Assembly: GCA_964030785.1 (NCBI GenBank)
Contig: OZ034968.1
Location: 74,446,427 to 74,510,426, forward strand
DNA: 64,000 bases
Reading direction: 5' to 3'
Source: Siderastrea siderea
Lineage: Eukaryota > Cnidaria > Anthozoa > Scleractinia > Rhizangiidae
Below the pieces are notes generated by a model. The model did not search any database. It was not told the origin of the DNA and was given only the letters and a program-made list of their open reading frames with translations. Below, one piece after another: positions 48,951 to 62,306 of the stretch. A program made the position numbers and the translations under genes. How positions within the stretch are numbered: position 1 is the stretch's first letter; every line of letters starts with the position of its first letter.

Positions 48951-49033
48951 CAAATGGATGTACCTTGGAGATTACAAGACATGAGATTTAACGACTAAAG
49001 GCCTTGGACAACGTCCAGCTTGACCAGGAGAGG
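48950..49033 (+). promoter_or_regulatory. Probable 5' non-coding exon of the LDB gene
   Basis: The sequence ends in GAGAGG|GTAAGTTA, an excellent donor at 49034. The next acceptor, TTATTCAG, ends at 49588, ahead of the first coding exon. A 14-codon frame here stops before the donor. The 5' limit is a guess. Confidence 0.4.
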
Positions 49034-49707
49034 GTAAGTTAACGGTGGCTTTTAGCGCTCGAAAATCACCGCCAACTTGTTGATAGTGTGATAGCTTTCA
49101 AATCATAGATTTGTCAACTGGCAATTCTCATTCACATAGTCCCTTAGCCGTAGGATTAAGTGCATGTGCGAAGTTACGAATCATTTCACATGTTATGTGA
49201 TATATATCCTGTTAAATTACCTGCGGTATATATCCGGAAATTGGAAGAGCGAGATCGAACAACCTAAACTCGGTTGCGTTACGCTTGTATACCAAGAAAA
49301 CTAACTAAATTTAGCCTTGAAGTACCCTTACCGAAGATGAAAGTTAGGTCAAAGAAACGCTCTCGTTTTGTTAGGTGACCAGCATTTGTTGATTATAGTG
49401 GGCATATTTTGTAATATCTGCAATACCTGGCGTTAGCGTTGATTTGGAGGTTAGACGAAGTAGAATAAAGAAGTATAAAGGTTACAAACGATCATACGAA
49501 GTGAAGCGTACATTTGTGCAATTCGATCAGGCTCACTGACCCTTTGTTATTGTAATGACTCTTGCCTCTTTGTTCACATCTTATTCAGCTCTTGCCAAGT
49601 CTCTTCATCCTACTGGACTCTACAAATCGCAAGACGCTCAAGAGTGTGATCGAAGCTTCTTTGAGGCTTCGAACGCTTCGAAAACGGCCGATTCTTGGAG
49701 TTGGAGG

Positions 49708-52700
49708 ATGCCGAGCGTCCCTCTTCCAAGCCCAAGCTATTCAACGGGGTAATATTGTCTAATGCATGCCTTGTAAGATTTGTATATTCTGTTCCGCAAG
49801 GGTAAACTCGTTTATGAAGGTTGACTCTTTCTATTCGTTTCCGTTGTGCTCACCGATGCATATACTGTGCACTGACATTAGTGTAGATTTCAGACGGTTG
49901 TATTTGCAATTTATAAGACTCTACATCTCACTTAGCGTGGAGACCGCATTAGGTTTTGTAATAGTATGGAAACGACTTCAGCCCAAAAAGTTAATCGATC
50001 GTTTATCAATATTTCCCTCTCGCTTCAGGCGTCATACTCCATACTACACGCATCCTGATGTGAGAATATATGAGTTGAACCGGCGACTGCAGCACCGCAT
50101 AGAGGTTTGTATTTACACGTATGGGCTACGTTTTTAAAATGGGAAAAATGAAACAAGATTGGTTGATTTTACTTTGATTGCGTGAGAACCACCACGAATT
50201 TAGGGAGCGAGGGTTGATTTGTTGCAGGATACGCTAAATAAAATTGTTCAACTGTAGTGCTCTATGAAAAGAAAATTATACATCAAGTAATTTATTCTAA
50301 AGTTGCACATTTCTCTTCAGCTTGCAAACAAGGCAATTCTAGCGAACATTTTTTTTTTCTTTTAATCACTGTTTGATTCCATCGATGAGAAATAATTTTT
50401 CGTGAACCCTTAAGAACTCTTGTTTATATATATTGATGTGGCATACGTTTTTAAAATGGGAAAAATGAAACAAGATTGGTTGATTTTACTTTGATTGCGT
50501 GAGAACCACCACGAATTTAGGGAGCGAGGGTTGATTTGTTGCAGGATACGCTAAATAAAATTGTTCAACTGTAGTGCTCTATGAAAAGAAAATTATACAT
50601 CAAGTAATTTATTCTAAAGTTGCACATTTCTCTTCAGCTTGCAAACAAGGCAATTCTAGCGAACATTTTTTTTTTCTTTTAATCACTGTTTGATTCCATC
50701 GATGAGAAATAATTTTTCGTGAACCCTTAAGAACTCTTGTTTATATATATTGATGTGGCATATTGAAATGGAAAAAACGGAGGGGAAGTGTTAATAATTT
50801 TAAGCTTTACTAATCTACTCTAGAACTCAATTATTATCTAGTAACCTGTTTTTTTTGTTTTTGTTTTTTTGTGAAGTGTAATCGAGCAAGCTTCTTTAAT
50901 AATAACTACATAATTTTAAAATCCTATGAGAATCAAAAGAACTCAGGAGTTATCTCTCAGGCAGTAAGAAGTTCATAACATGTTGTTTTTGGTTGAGCAC
51001 ATAGTTGGCCTGTCACTTGTCAAAGTGCTGTAACTGATACCTTGAGAGAAACATGAGAAGCTTTTCCTGTTTTGTCCTTCTGCATCCTTATTACAGTTAA
51101 CCCCGTAATGGCGGTTTGTAATATGGAGTTAACTTTTGAGTCTGTGGATCAAACATTTAAGTGTTACCATTCGTATGAAAGCTCTTGAAAAGTACATTCC
51201 TGTAGTGATGTTTCATTCTCAGGATCTTGTAAAATAAAATTTGGTAGATTTTTTTTCTGTTTTCAAACTTGGTTGCACTTAGGAATGAAAGGGTCAATCT
51301 GACCAAGCCCATGTATGGTATGATCCATTACATGTACATTGTCATACCATATTTTCTTGAATAACAGCTGTCATTTAATAAATCACCTAACCTCCTACAA
51401 ATAATCACCCCCTTTGAGGGAGAATATTCAAAATATTCCCCCCAAGTTGAGTAATTGTTCACAAACACTCTCTTCTCATGAATCAGTTTGAACACCTTAG
51501 GTCTGAAATAAATATTTTATTTGTGCATGTCTTATCTTTTTCTATTTATTCCTTTTATTTACAAATTAAAATGATTCAGACGTGAAAGTCTACATTGAGG
51601 ATAAACAGCAATTCTAATTTAAGCTAACCAAACAAACTTTGGTCTTGTTCAATTTCCTTCCTGTAATTTTTCAAGCAATAATATTTTGAAGTTTTTGCAA
51701 TTTAGTAGATAGTTTTCCCTACTGGAAAAACTGTCCTCGAGTAGACCCCCCCCCCCCCCTTCCCTGTTTTTCCCCAGTAGAATAACATAAATACATCATG
51801 GATTACTCATGGCGGAAGTGCTGTTGCAAAAATTCAATCCTTGAAGTCTATAATCAGTCAGAAATCTCCTTTATTCATCTTTTTTACGTTTTTCTTGAGT
51901 TGACATCTTTCCTTCATTGGTCAGGTCTCTTACCAACATTGTCATCGTCATCATCATCATCAAGAATTCTCTATCACATTTTTATCAACCATTGCATTTC
52001 GGTACATGTGCATGACAAGTGTTGTGGACTTGACATAGAAACTGCACGTTGATCATTGTCGCTTAAGATACTGCGAATGTTGCTTTGGTTTTGCACCCAA
52101 ATTTTACTGCATTAACTTGTGTTTTGTAAGCCCAATCTGGATGTAGAGATTTGTGTTTGAATTAAATAATATTAATGGAATATGACTATACAATGTTTTT
52201 TTTGAGTTCTAAACTCTACACTGATGTCTGTTTCTGCTAGGATTCTGACAACATATGGTGGGACGCATTTGCAGCAGAGTTTTTCGACGATGACGCCACC
52301 CTGACGTTAAGCTTTTGCTTGGAAGATGGGCCAAAAAGATATTGTATGTATCAACAATCAATGTTTAAAATGAATAGAATGCTTTATGCATTCATGAAAT
52401 CTTAGGTCTCAAGGCTTATCAGCATCTAACATATATTTCTCCTTAGAGTTATTCTGCCTTCCAAGCTATGCTGTCCTCCTCTGAGGTTTTGCTATATTTA
52501 CAGGGTTTCTTTGTAAAGCAGCATGTCTTTCTGGCTGCCTCTAATTCTCCTATCATGTTGTCAGAAAAAAGTTTTATTTGATAAGTGCTGTTTTGGTTAT
52601 AGTCTCACAAAATATTTTTCTCTCTTTTTTTCCAGCAATAGGACGGAATCTGATTCCAAGATACTTTCGAAGTATATTTGAAGGTGGAGTTAAAGAACTC

Positions 52701-55700
52701 TACTACCATGTCGTGCAACCCAAAGAATCGTTCCACAACAACACAAATACGATAACATTAGACTGTGAAAATACAACGATGATTACTCATCATAAAGCAC
52801 CAGTCTTCACAAAGGTTTGTACATGGCTTAATGTGTGCTTAGTGTGGCTTAATACTTTCTAAAATTTCCTTGGAAACTTGTAAGCTTACCGTCAGCGGCT
52901 ATTCTTGTGTGAGAGCTGACCAATCTTTATAACTAGCCATTCAAGGAACTTCCCTTGTTATGATTGAGTTGCTGATATGTGGAGATATCTTGAACATCTA
53001 TACTGTGGAATACTACCATTTTTGTTCAACCCTGAAGCGTGACGATTTTTTCACGTATGTTTACGTTTTAAACTTAACAGTTTTGTCTGGTTACGTGTCA
53101 CTTTAGACCAATGAAACCTTGTCAGTTCTGTCGCGAAACTGACAAGGTTCTTGGCGCCATTCAAACATGTTTTGTTCACGTGCTCTGAAACTTTTCAGGT
53201 TTTCCGTGCACAGGAGCATGTTTTGTTCATGTGCTTTGAAACTTTATGGTTCGCAAAACGGCCAACATTGAAATTTGTTGTGCTCCAATCTGCACTAACT
53301 CCTCGGTGATTTGGGAAAGGGAAATAGATCAGTAGTGCACTTTCAATACTTCAATGAGTTCAAGGTCATCTTCCTGTAATTTTTCAGATGTCAGGCCTCT
53401 TTAGGCTTTGCTAATATTTGCATTTCGTCACAGTATCTGTGCCATACAGATTTTGCGGTGTTTACGGTCACGCAACTCGTCCGCAAATTGTCTAAAACTC
53501 CGTGGAATATAACCCGTAACTTGTTCACCCCCTTCACTCAGACCCTCACTGATATTAAAAAAACATTCTGTCAATGATGGAGCATTTTAAATCTTGATCT
53601 AAAGTGACTCCTGGACGGTAACTCCTTCCAAACTTGTTAACTTGTTAACTTTTCTCATCTCCCGTTCACTGCAAAAAATTAAAGACTTTCATGCAGCAAA
53701 ACCTGAAAAGTCTCAGAGCACGTGAACAAAACATGTTCGAATGGCACCAAGAACCTTGTCAGTTTCGCCACATAACTGACAAGGTTTCATTGGTCTAAAG
53801 TGACACGTAACCACACAAAACCGTTACGTTTAAAACGTAAACATACGTGAAAAAATTGTCACGATTCAGGGTTGAACGAAAATGGTAGTAAGTTTTAAGT
53901 TGGAAGTTACCTTCTGTTTTGAACAAGATCGATGTATCTTTTAAGGGTACTTTTGACTATTGCAGACAAGTATCCCTATCACTTCTATGCGGGAGTCCTT
54001 CCTGGGATTTTGGTTTAGACTAAAGTGGCTATCTTGGCCAAAGTGTCTGTTGTTTGTTAATCTTAGTTGGAAGTTTGTGTTGCTTTTCTGTTATGGTTTC
54101 CTCTGTTGGCTGGTTTGTCAGCCACTTGCAATTTACATCTCTTGTTGACAAGAAGCCAAGTGCAGGGTTTTTAGTGTCATGCTCAATGAATAAATAGTGG
54201 TCAAGATTAGTCTATCAACATTTCGATTTCAGGTCAAGCACAATTTGTTAAACTACTTTGCTGCAGTAGTAAGCACTGAGTACACATATATTCAGTTATC
54301 CTTTGTTGTATTAACAGGTTTCATGGCTTGTTTTTGTATTGCTTACACAGGTGTGTACAGAAGGTCGCCTTTTACTAGAATTTACAATGGATGATCTTAT
54401 GAGGATACGAAACTGGCATTTCGCCATCCGACATTACACAGAGATGATCCCACGAAATGTGATTGTTGGTGCCCAAGATCCAAACTTTCTGGAGCAATTA
54501 TCCAAAAATATCACCAGACAAGGAATGACAAATGTCACACTGAATTATCTCAGGGTGAGGTGGAAGAATGTGTTAAAAGATCACTTGTTGTTTTACATCT
54601 TCAAATAGGCCTCATGTGTGTCAGTCACCACTAAGCCTCATTTATACAAAGTTCTTTGCAAGCATTTGGCAACTCAGGATTGCTTTTGTGTGAATATTCT
54701 TTTCAACTTTGCTGCTTTGGTAAGCAATTGATTAGAATATCACATTGTCAGTACGAAAGCAAGGCTTGGAGGTGAAATTGGCTTTTCTGACATAAGATAT
54801 GTATGAGGGCTATTACTTGAAGGGCTTGGAGCATAATCATTGTAAGTGACTTTTGTCATTGTCGGTGTTGCTGACAGTGGACATTGTTTTTGCATGTTGC
54901 CTTGCATTAGGAGTAAAACTCTGCAGTTCCATTGTAGTCTTAATGAGAAAACCATAAATAGCATTGTCTGAAGTAGCCAATAGTAAGGAAGTCAGCAACG
55001 TCAATCAAAGGAAGTGAGTTCCAGTTTGGTAAAGTGGGGGATTTTAGATAGCTAAGGTCGAGATACCAGGGGTCAGCTGCACACTGTATGTTTTGGGGAG
55101 TGGTCAATTAAGTAATTTTTATTATTATTATTATCATTAAATCAATTCAGTCCCACCCAGTGCTCATACACTGTAACTCACAAGAGTTGCTTGCCTAGTT
55201 TGGTATTCAAGGATTCCTTGTTTTGGTTTTTCTGTTTCCATTATGATTTTTTTTTTATTATTCCTAAACTTTACCATCATGGCATCCCTCCTAAAAAGTT
55301 CTGTTTATTAGGTGTAATCTGTACTGTCTTTTTTTTTAGCTCTGTGTTATTTTGGAACCCATGCAGGAGCTTATGTCCCGCCACAAGACATACAACATGA
55401 ACCCCAGAGGTAAACTGCCTTTGTTGAGTCACTGACATGTTGATTCTTCAGTTAGATTGGGTTGAGTTTGTGTAAACATGTTTTTGTTTTGTTTTACTAT
55501 CAGATTGTTTGAAGTCCACCTTATTCCAGAGATGGCAAAGATTGTGTGCCCCTCAAGGTGAGGTTTTCAATTAAACAAAAGTAGCCATTTGTACTGAAGA
55601 GTAGAGCATGTATTGATTTTATTTGGTTTTATTTGGAAATGTATGTGTGAAAGACTCACAGCATTAAGTATCATTTCCCTGGTATTGTTGGCACAAAAAA

Positions 55701-58700
55701 GGTTTCACGTCCGTGCGAAAAGGAGGTAATTTTGTCCAGCTACCAAACCACCAAACCACAGTGCATAGAACACCTGACTGTTTGATGTTATGAAAGATCA
55801 TTGGTTTCTTCCAGACTGTTACACTTTCAGTTGATGATTACTCCTTGTTCATGTACATGACTGTGTTATTACTTTGTCCAAGTCATTTGTCATTTTTAGG
55901 AGATACATTACCTCGCTTAAGAACGTCTTTCATATGGGTACTTTTATGCATATCTTGTTGCAGATTATACTCAAGGTGAAATGATGTGGCAGCCCAACAC
56001 TCCTACCACTCCAGGTAAGTCATTGCTGATTACTCTGCATATTCTCCCTACTATTGTTTGCTTGTTGGTTCTATATTCTCCTTGGGAAACTGGGATTTCA
56101 CAAACTTAGTCAAAACTACAACTACCTAAATTAGCAAGAAGCAATAATATATTAGCCATGGTGTGTAAAATAACAACTGAAATTACCTCAACAAGTTTAT
56201 TTAATAGATAAAAATCAATTGAAAATCCTCTGCATTTCAAATAAGTACAGTTGTTTGTTTCTCTGACAAACCAAATCTGCTACTTAGCTTTTCTTGTTTT
56301 TTCATTAATTTTATTTTTGTGAAGTTATTGCTGGTTTTCATTCTTTTCTGTTTGTCAATCCAAAGTAAATATTATAGACACCTAGTAAAAAGTAAAACAC
56401 ATTCTTTGGGATTGTAAGGTTGTGGAATTTGTGGTCAGGCTGTTTTGCATTTGACAATAATTTCCGCTCTTAAAAGTTCTTGGTCATACTGGAACAGGTC
56501 CCAACCTTATTTTGCCAAAAATAGTAAAAAATGGAGATGAACTGCATCATTGAGACGTGGCAGTGAGCATAAGAATTTAACAGTTTGTTGCCTTGCTGAC
56601 TGACTGGGAGGGCCAGACTTTGCACCATGACTGAGAGCCAAATATTTTCCCGTCTGGCCCGACCTAACTCAGTCAATAAGGATTTATCAAACCACCATTT
56701 TTATGCTTAATAGTTTAGAAAATGTCAAAAAAAATGCCTGTAAGTACACGATAAATGTTTAAAGTGTGCACTCACTAAATGAACAGATGGTGAGTGCAAG
56801 GCTGGATGCCTTTTTCTAGACCAGGTCGTGTCAACCTGTCTGGCCCTACACACATCAACTTGCCAATGCAATTTTGATACAACTGCATATGGTGGTATAA
56901 TGAAGCAAATTATTTAATGGGGGATTTGTATTTGGGGCATTTCTGTCCACATGTCTTATTGCCATAGACTTGCAGTGAGGCTACAAAAACGCTCTTAACT
57001 CCTGAAACATCTGATGTGTACCTGTTTTCCCCTAAAGGATCCCCCTTTCCTAAACTTCTTGAAAGAACTCTGACTGGGCAGCCTGCTTCAAAAAAAGGTT
57101 AGCCTCAGTTCAAAACAAGACAGTATTTGACCACAAGACCCCCTTAGTGGTTTTGCATTGTTCGGAGCAACCAATTTCTTTTTTTTTTATCTGCTTTGTG
57201 TTTCTAGCTATTTTCAGTAAGGGGTTAGATCTTGTGGTCAAATGCTGTCTTAAGATCACTTAAGAGCAGGGTTTCTGCAGGGTTAGAAGGTTTTGAAATC
57301 GTGAGATTTGTTTTGCAGACATGGAAAGTAAAGGATGGAAAGTTGTCGGTCAGTTTGGTTACAGCAAGTTTTTTTTTTTGGTCTTGAATGTCATTTTTTG
57401 AGTCTATTTGGTCATCAGTTGCCCTTCATTTTTTTCCCTTTCATGCCAATTTTTAGTCTGGAGTTGGTTTGGAAAAGTATTAATATCGGTTTGCATTATT
57501 TGCTAAACTCTGCACAAACCCTATTAAAAGGACAATATTGTAAAGAAAATGTGAGGCAAGGCAGTTACACCTTAGTGTTTTGCACCGGAAATTGAAGATT
57601 TTGAATTTGTGTGTGTTTGCTTACCTTAAATATGCAATGGATGGGTGTCAGGATTTCACAACTAATGAGTGTAAACTGTAGATGTGTTTCTTAGAATGAT
57701 GAAAGTCCAGATGCATGGTCTCAGCTGTCTATCACTCTTTAATCTCAATCTTCTTAATCTTAATCTATCTGTTAATTTAATCTTTGAGATGCACGAGGGT
57801 ATAAAATTTGAAGGAAAACAATAAGTAGACCAGAGGACAAGACTGATTTTGTTTGACTGCAAATTTGACAACTTGTTGGTTGAGAGTGCCTTTTGCAGGC
57901 TTCTGTGTGAGCACAATCCTGCATGTACATGTGCATAGAAAGGTTAAGCCACAAGTCATTATACTGCAGTCATTCTATCCAGCAACAAAACAACCTGTGG
58001 AGCACATTTACCCACCCATCTACAGCTGTAGGGGAAATGTCTAGTTATGTGGGGTTGAGATCTCATTCAGTGTTTCATTGGGAGTTGTATGTGTCTGCCT
58101 TTGTTGTAGTGTCCATGGAAGTACAACCGTATCTTTTTTCTTGCAGCTGAAACTCCAAGGGCACCAAGAACAAGGCGGAAACGCAAGTCAACAAATGCAA
58201 ATTCATCGACCCCCAGCACAGGAATGAACAGCACATCAAGTAAAAAGAAATCACCCAGTACGTCTGGCTTTACACTAGCAACACAGGATGTCATGGTTGT
58301 TGGCGAGCCTTCTCTTATGGGTGGGGAATTTGGCGATGAAGACGAACGGCTTATTACTAGGTTAGTGTTAGTCAGAGGTCTTTTGTTACTGGTCAGGTAT
58401 TTATTATCTTCGCCATATAAGAAAGCAAAGAGAAAAACAAGAAAAAGAAGATAAATAAATTACTTATAAAACTAACACAAAACTCGAATAAATACAGCAG
58501 GGCAACCACAACAGCGGGTAGTATACTATGTAGTATGTGGTATTCAAGTTATGTGTTTCTGTCTGTTGCTTACGTTATAGAATACACTTCAGTGACTGAC
58601 TAAAGCCTAAACCAAACCATGATTAACTACCCATATTTTTATGAGTTGTTGATTGTGAGTAAAGTTTATGGAAAGAAAATCAATTGCCTCTGGCCACCCA

Positions 58701-61700
58701 CATCGCACAAACAATGCAACAAGTTAGTCAGATCTGGTTGTTCTGGGGTCCACAACACGTAATGTCGCCCCTGTTCCCAGCCTACTTCCTGTAGTTAACA
58801 GTATTTGTGAACAAACACATCATGCCATAACAGCTCCTTATCAAAAGGTATTAAAATAAATCAACAAGTGTGAATACATAGATAAAATCTTCTTTGTCCA
58901 CTAATATTCAAAACACAGATTGGGTTATGAAGATGGTGAAAGCAGTTTTCCTGACCTTTCTTCGGTAAGTGTAATCCTCCCTCACTCACTAATTAACCTC
59001 TGACAAAACGAAATATGTGATTAAATTCCACACACTAGCTGGCATTTTTCATACAATAAAAATGGCTTAATATATAGTGCAGTGATAAAAAATGTGAGAT
59101 TCAAGAAGCCTGGAAGGACATTTGTTGCAAGGTCTTTCAGTCCTGTGTTTCCTCCAGTAAATTTCCTTGTTTTACGGTATTTTATTCATTATTTTGTCAG
59201 AGGGAAGTTGAAGAGGGAGGATTTACCAAAGGAAGCTCAGTACACTTGCGTTAACCGTTTCAGATTCAAGGTCAGAATCTAAAAACATTTTCTATTCCCT
59301 GGACTCTTGATTATCCAGACTGTTTTCAGTGGTCCTAGCAGGTCGAGATAACTAAGGGCTGTCTGTGAAAGGTTTATGTTGGCTACATTTGGTCACGTTT
59401 TTGTTAAGGTTTAAGGAACAAACAACCCATTTTAAGCCTACAAAGTTTTCCATAATGGACTCTCAAACTGTGAATGCTTGATGACCCACCATGTTTAATA
59501 CCAAATTAGGCTGTGTTTCCATGTGTCATGGCCTTGCTTAGAAAGCAGCTGGTGGCAACTGAGCTGCACTTGCAGGAGGTGGAAAAAATACTGTGTATTT
59601 GTTCATGCCTTTTGTTCCATGAAGAAAAAGGTAAAGGACACAATATGAATGAACCAAGGAAACTGATTTGGTGATCTTGGGCTGCATCACCATTAGGAGA
59701 TGGAAGTTTCTTTGAGCTTCAGCCATTCATTCTTAAACACTTAAGCAAAAACATGCATTTTTTATTAACCTTTTTCCAAGCTAGAAATTGTGCTATGTTC
59801 CCTGCAGCTGTTCACCTTTGACTCTCAAGAATAAGAAAAATTCTCAAAAATCATTTTGTAAACTAATTATTGAATCGCTGCTTGCCAGTTTTCAATTGAA
59901 TGAACTCACTAGGGGATTTTATCCACAGACTTGATACCTAACATAACATAAACGTTATTTATACTCAAATTAAGAGTGGCATGGAAATGCTAGTATCTTT
60001 GAGCAAAACTAATAACTGAACAAAAATACAAAATAAATTAAAAGGAAATTCCTAAGATGATAATTTATAAAATACTATTATAAGACATAATTAATTTATG
60101 GAATAGATTAAACCCTGCGGTGGTCCTGTGAGAAGAACATGAAAGAAGCACATTTAACTGTTTTAAGGTTTCAAAGGGTTAAAGCTTGCAACGTACCACT
60201 TCGATGCCATTGGTTTCAAGTATTTCTTTGCACTCTATGTTGTCCAAGATGAAAAGTTTGTTGAATATAGAAGCATCAATTTTCAACTTTTAATCCTCTG
60301 TTTACCAAGGTGGCATGAACAACAGTCAATGCTGCAAATGGAGACAGACCAAGTGCTGTATTGTTCTCAAGTGACCCTTGTGTGTCACTCTTAAATCTCA
60401 GCTATAGGCCACATGTTAATGTAAATTGCCTTGACTTCTAATGGCCAAACAGGGACAGTAAATCTTTTTGGAACACTGGCTTTTATGATAATGAAATTTA
60501 ACACCTTCTACAAATTCAGTTAATTTGCTTTTGTCTGATCGTGCTTCATTACGTGTTAGTACAACCAAATACAATCAAGGGTTCCTATGAATCAGAACAG
60601 TAATTTCATCATCAAAAAACATACATTGCCCTATCCTTTCCTCTGTTCCTCATGTGAACGTTGGTCGTGATTGTTATTTAAGACTGCTTTGTGTAGCCAG
60701 TCAAAGTGGAAGGTTTTTCACCTGTGTGATTTTGCTCTTATGCCTCAAAATTTCCAAGCAAACTTACATGTGATTGCAGAATAATGCTACTTGTCACCCT
60801 TTTTTCTTTTTCGATATAATGGTAATTACTTTGCGCAGGTGATCGCAGCATCTGGTTTAAAATGAGCACCACACTTATGCCACTACATCACTAATATGGC
60901 CACTTTTTCTTGACTTAGACAAAACCTCCTTAGATTATTTTGTCATCCAAAAAATGTCATTGAAGGCCAAGTAATAAAGGCAATATTCCCCAGGAAAATT
61001 AAAGTGACAGTGATTATTGCAGTATTGATTTCCCTGTTGGTTTCAATAATGCACTTTTCAAACGAAGAATGAAAAATTCAAAAGAAAACTCCATCCGAGA
61101 GCCAAATTTTCATTGGCCTTATGCATCATCTGGCGCCGTACATGTGACTGGAACGTGAACAGGTTTTCCGAGCCCCATCCAATAGTCATCTGCTTTTTTT
61201 TGTCTTCTGCACTTTTTCTCTTGGCTACTAGCTTTTCCAATCAAAACATACAAAAACGTTTTAGCATTCAGGTGGCTTTTTAAGGAGTTGATTACGTTAC
61301 GAAAACAGTAGAAAAATTAATGTTTACTGCCATTAGGAGACAAGTTATGCAAATCAGGAAAACTGTCAAATTCCAATTTGCCTGTCACATTATTTAATGG
61401 CATCAGAATTCGAGTATTGTATGGAGCTTTGTCTTGAATTTTTGAAAATTTGAAAAGCGCATTAATGAAATCAGTATGGCAAATGCCAATAACTAATGCC
61501 ACATTTTATTCTTTGAGGGAACGCTGCTCCTGTTTTGACTGTATTGTGATCAAAGTTTTGTGGCCTGACAGCCCTTGTTGACTGATGGATCCTTTCTTTT
61601 GCTAGGCTGGAGAACACCCAGTATGATGCCAGCAATGGTGTTGGTGACGATGGCGACTTTGGTAGCAGTCCAATGGGTGGTAGCCCTAGCCTTTGGACTG

Positions 61701-61741
61701 CAGATCGAAAACCAAACCAAGAGGACAGTACAGGAGACTAA
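49708..61741 (+). CDS. LDB1: LIM domain-binding protein (LDB/CLIM/Chip family)
   Basis: Eleven coding exons join in phase to 395 codons plus stop (human LDB1 411 aa): 49708-49748, 50029-50104, 52241-52343, 52636-52814, 54351-54554, 55340-55409, 55504-55557, 55964-56014, 57038-57097, 58147-58360, 61606-61741. The N-terminal half is the dimerisation domain: RRHTPYYTHPDVRIYELNRRL, DNIWWDAFAAEFFDDDA, CLEDGPKRYSIGRNLIPRYF, VCTEGRLLLEFTMDDLMRI and LSKNITRQGMTNVTLNYLR match vertebrate LDB1 closely. A linker carries a basic nuclear signal (RTRRKRK, 287-293). The LIM-interaction domain follows from about 327 (DVMVVGEPSLMGGEFGDEDE, then RLITRLENTQYD). Family role: a nuclear scaffold that dimerises and bridges LIM-homeodomain and LMO/GATA factors. 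Exon 57038-57097 is 60 bases and phase-neutral, so it could be skipped. The family has two vertebrate paralogues; symbol LDB1 is by family. Confidence 0.93.
50127..50760. repeat. Perfect tandem duplication, 2 x 317 bp
   Basis: Copy 1 is 50127-50443 and copy 2 is 50444-50760. Reading across, the two are identical, including the poly(T) run and the TATATATATT stretch. It lies in an LDB intron, starting 23 bases after the exon ending at 50104, and contains no exon. Confidence 0.9.
53011..53890. mobile_element. 880-bp long terminal-inverted-repeat element in an LDB intron
   Basis: TACTACCATTTTTGTTCAAC at 53011 is mirrored by the right end AAAATGGTAGTA at 53890. The inverted arms run about 190 bases each (to about 53203, and from about 53698). 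They share TGACGATTTTTTCACG, TTAGACCAATGAAACCTTG, TGACAAGGTTCTTGG and AACATGTTTTGTTCACGTG. TA at each end fits a TA target duplication as in Tc1/mariner-type elements, but no transposase is present. The centre repeats part of the arm (GCATGTTTTGTTCATGTGCT). Confidence 0.7.
58919..58964 (+). other. Possible alternative exon of the LDB gene
   Basis: 46 bases lie between a CACAG acceptor and a textbook GTAAGT donor. Phase fits the upstream exon (completing AG+A), giving RLGYEDGESSFPDLSS. Joined to the last exon it would shift frame and end after about seven residues, replacing the C-terminal part of the LIM-interaction domain. No transcript evidence is available here. Confidence 0.3.
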
Positions 61742-62300
61742 TAAACCATCAATGGACATGGTTTATCAGAGAATGGCATCATATATCTCTGCAGATTCTT
61801 GCTTTAATATTGCCTTCTCACATGACCTGTGGACATTTCAGGATAGTATGTGAGGGCCATTATGGCCTTCAGAGGTTCACTTTCTGTTCAACAGAATTTA
61901 AATGTAGAGATTTTATGAGCCAGGGTTGTTTAAAGTTATTTATGCTGTTTCTTATGATATATTGTTATTGGCCGGGTTCCCTCTTATATTCTCTTTTTAT
62001 TCATGAAAGATTACAAACATAAAGTATTTTGCATCTTTTTTCCTTTTTTCCATGAAACAGAACAAAAACGTTTCATTCCTATGGTGTTAAAAATAAGAAC
62101 AAAGATATGGCAGCTTAGCCAAAGCTTTGCTAGGTAAAAGGTTGTCTTTGACAGGCAACAAACAAGCAGCATTTATTATACATTATCCAGTGCCACATTT
62201 GTCTTGTGGATGGCTTTTTGCATAGCAGTGCCATGCAGCTTCATTCAGTACCTAGAAAGGTTTTTTTTTTTTAACCAAAAGCAGTGCATGTGTAGCAGAC

Positions 62301-62306
62301 AATAAA
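62301..62306 (+). terminator. Poly(A) signal, likely for the LDB gene
   Basis: AATAAA lies 560 bases after the LDB stop codon, giving a 3'UTR of about 0.6 kb. Confidence 0.6.

Noticed and set aside
57318..57350. Extra LDB exon after TTTTGCAG (57310-57317)
   Set aside because: No credible donor before the frame stops, and the sequence has no counterpart in LDB proteins.
59082..59282. 66-codon plus-strand frame in the last LDB intron with KREDLPKEAQY-like sequence
   Set aside because: An acceptor and a weak donor-like GTCAGA exist, but phase with neighbouring exons gives an early stop. Kept only as a remote alternative 3' exon.
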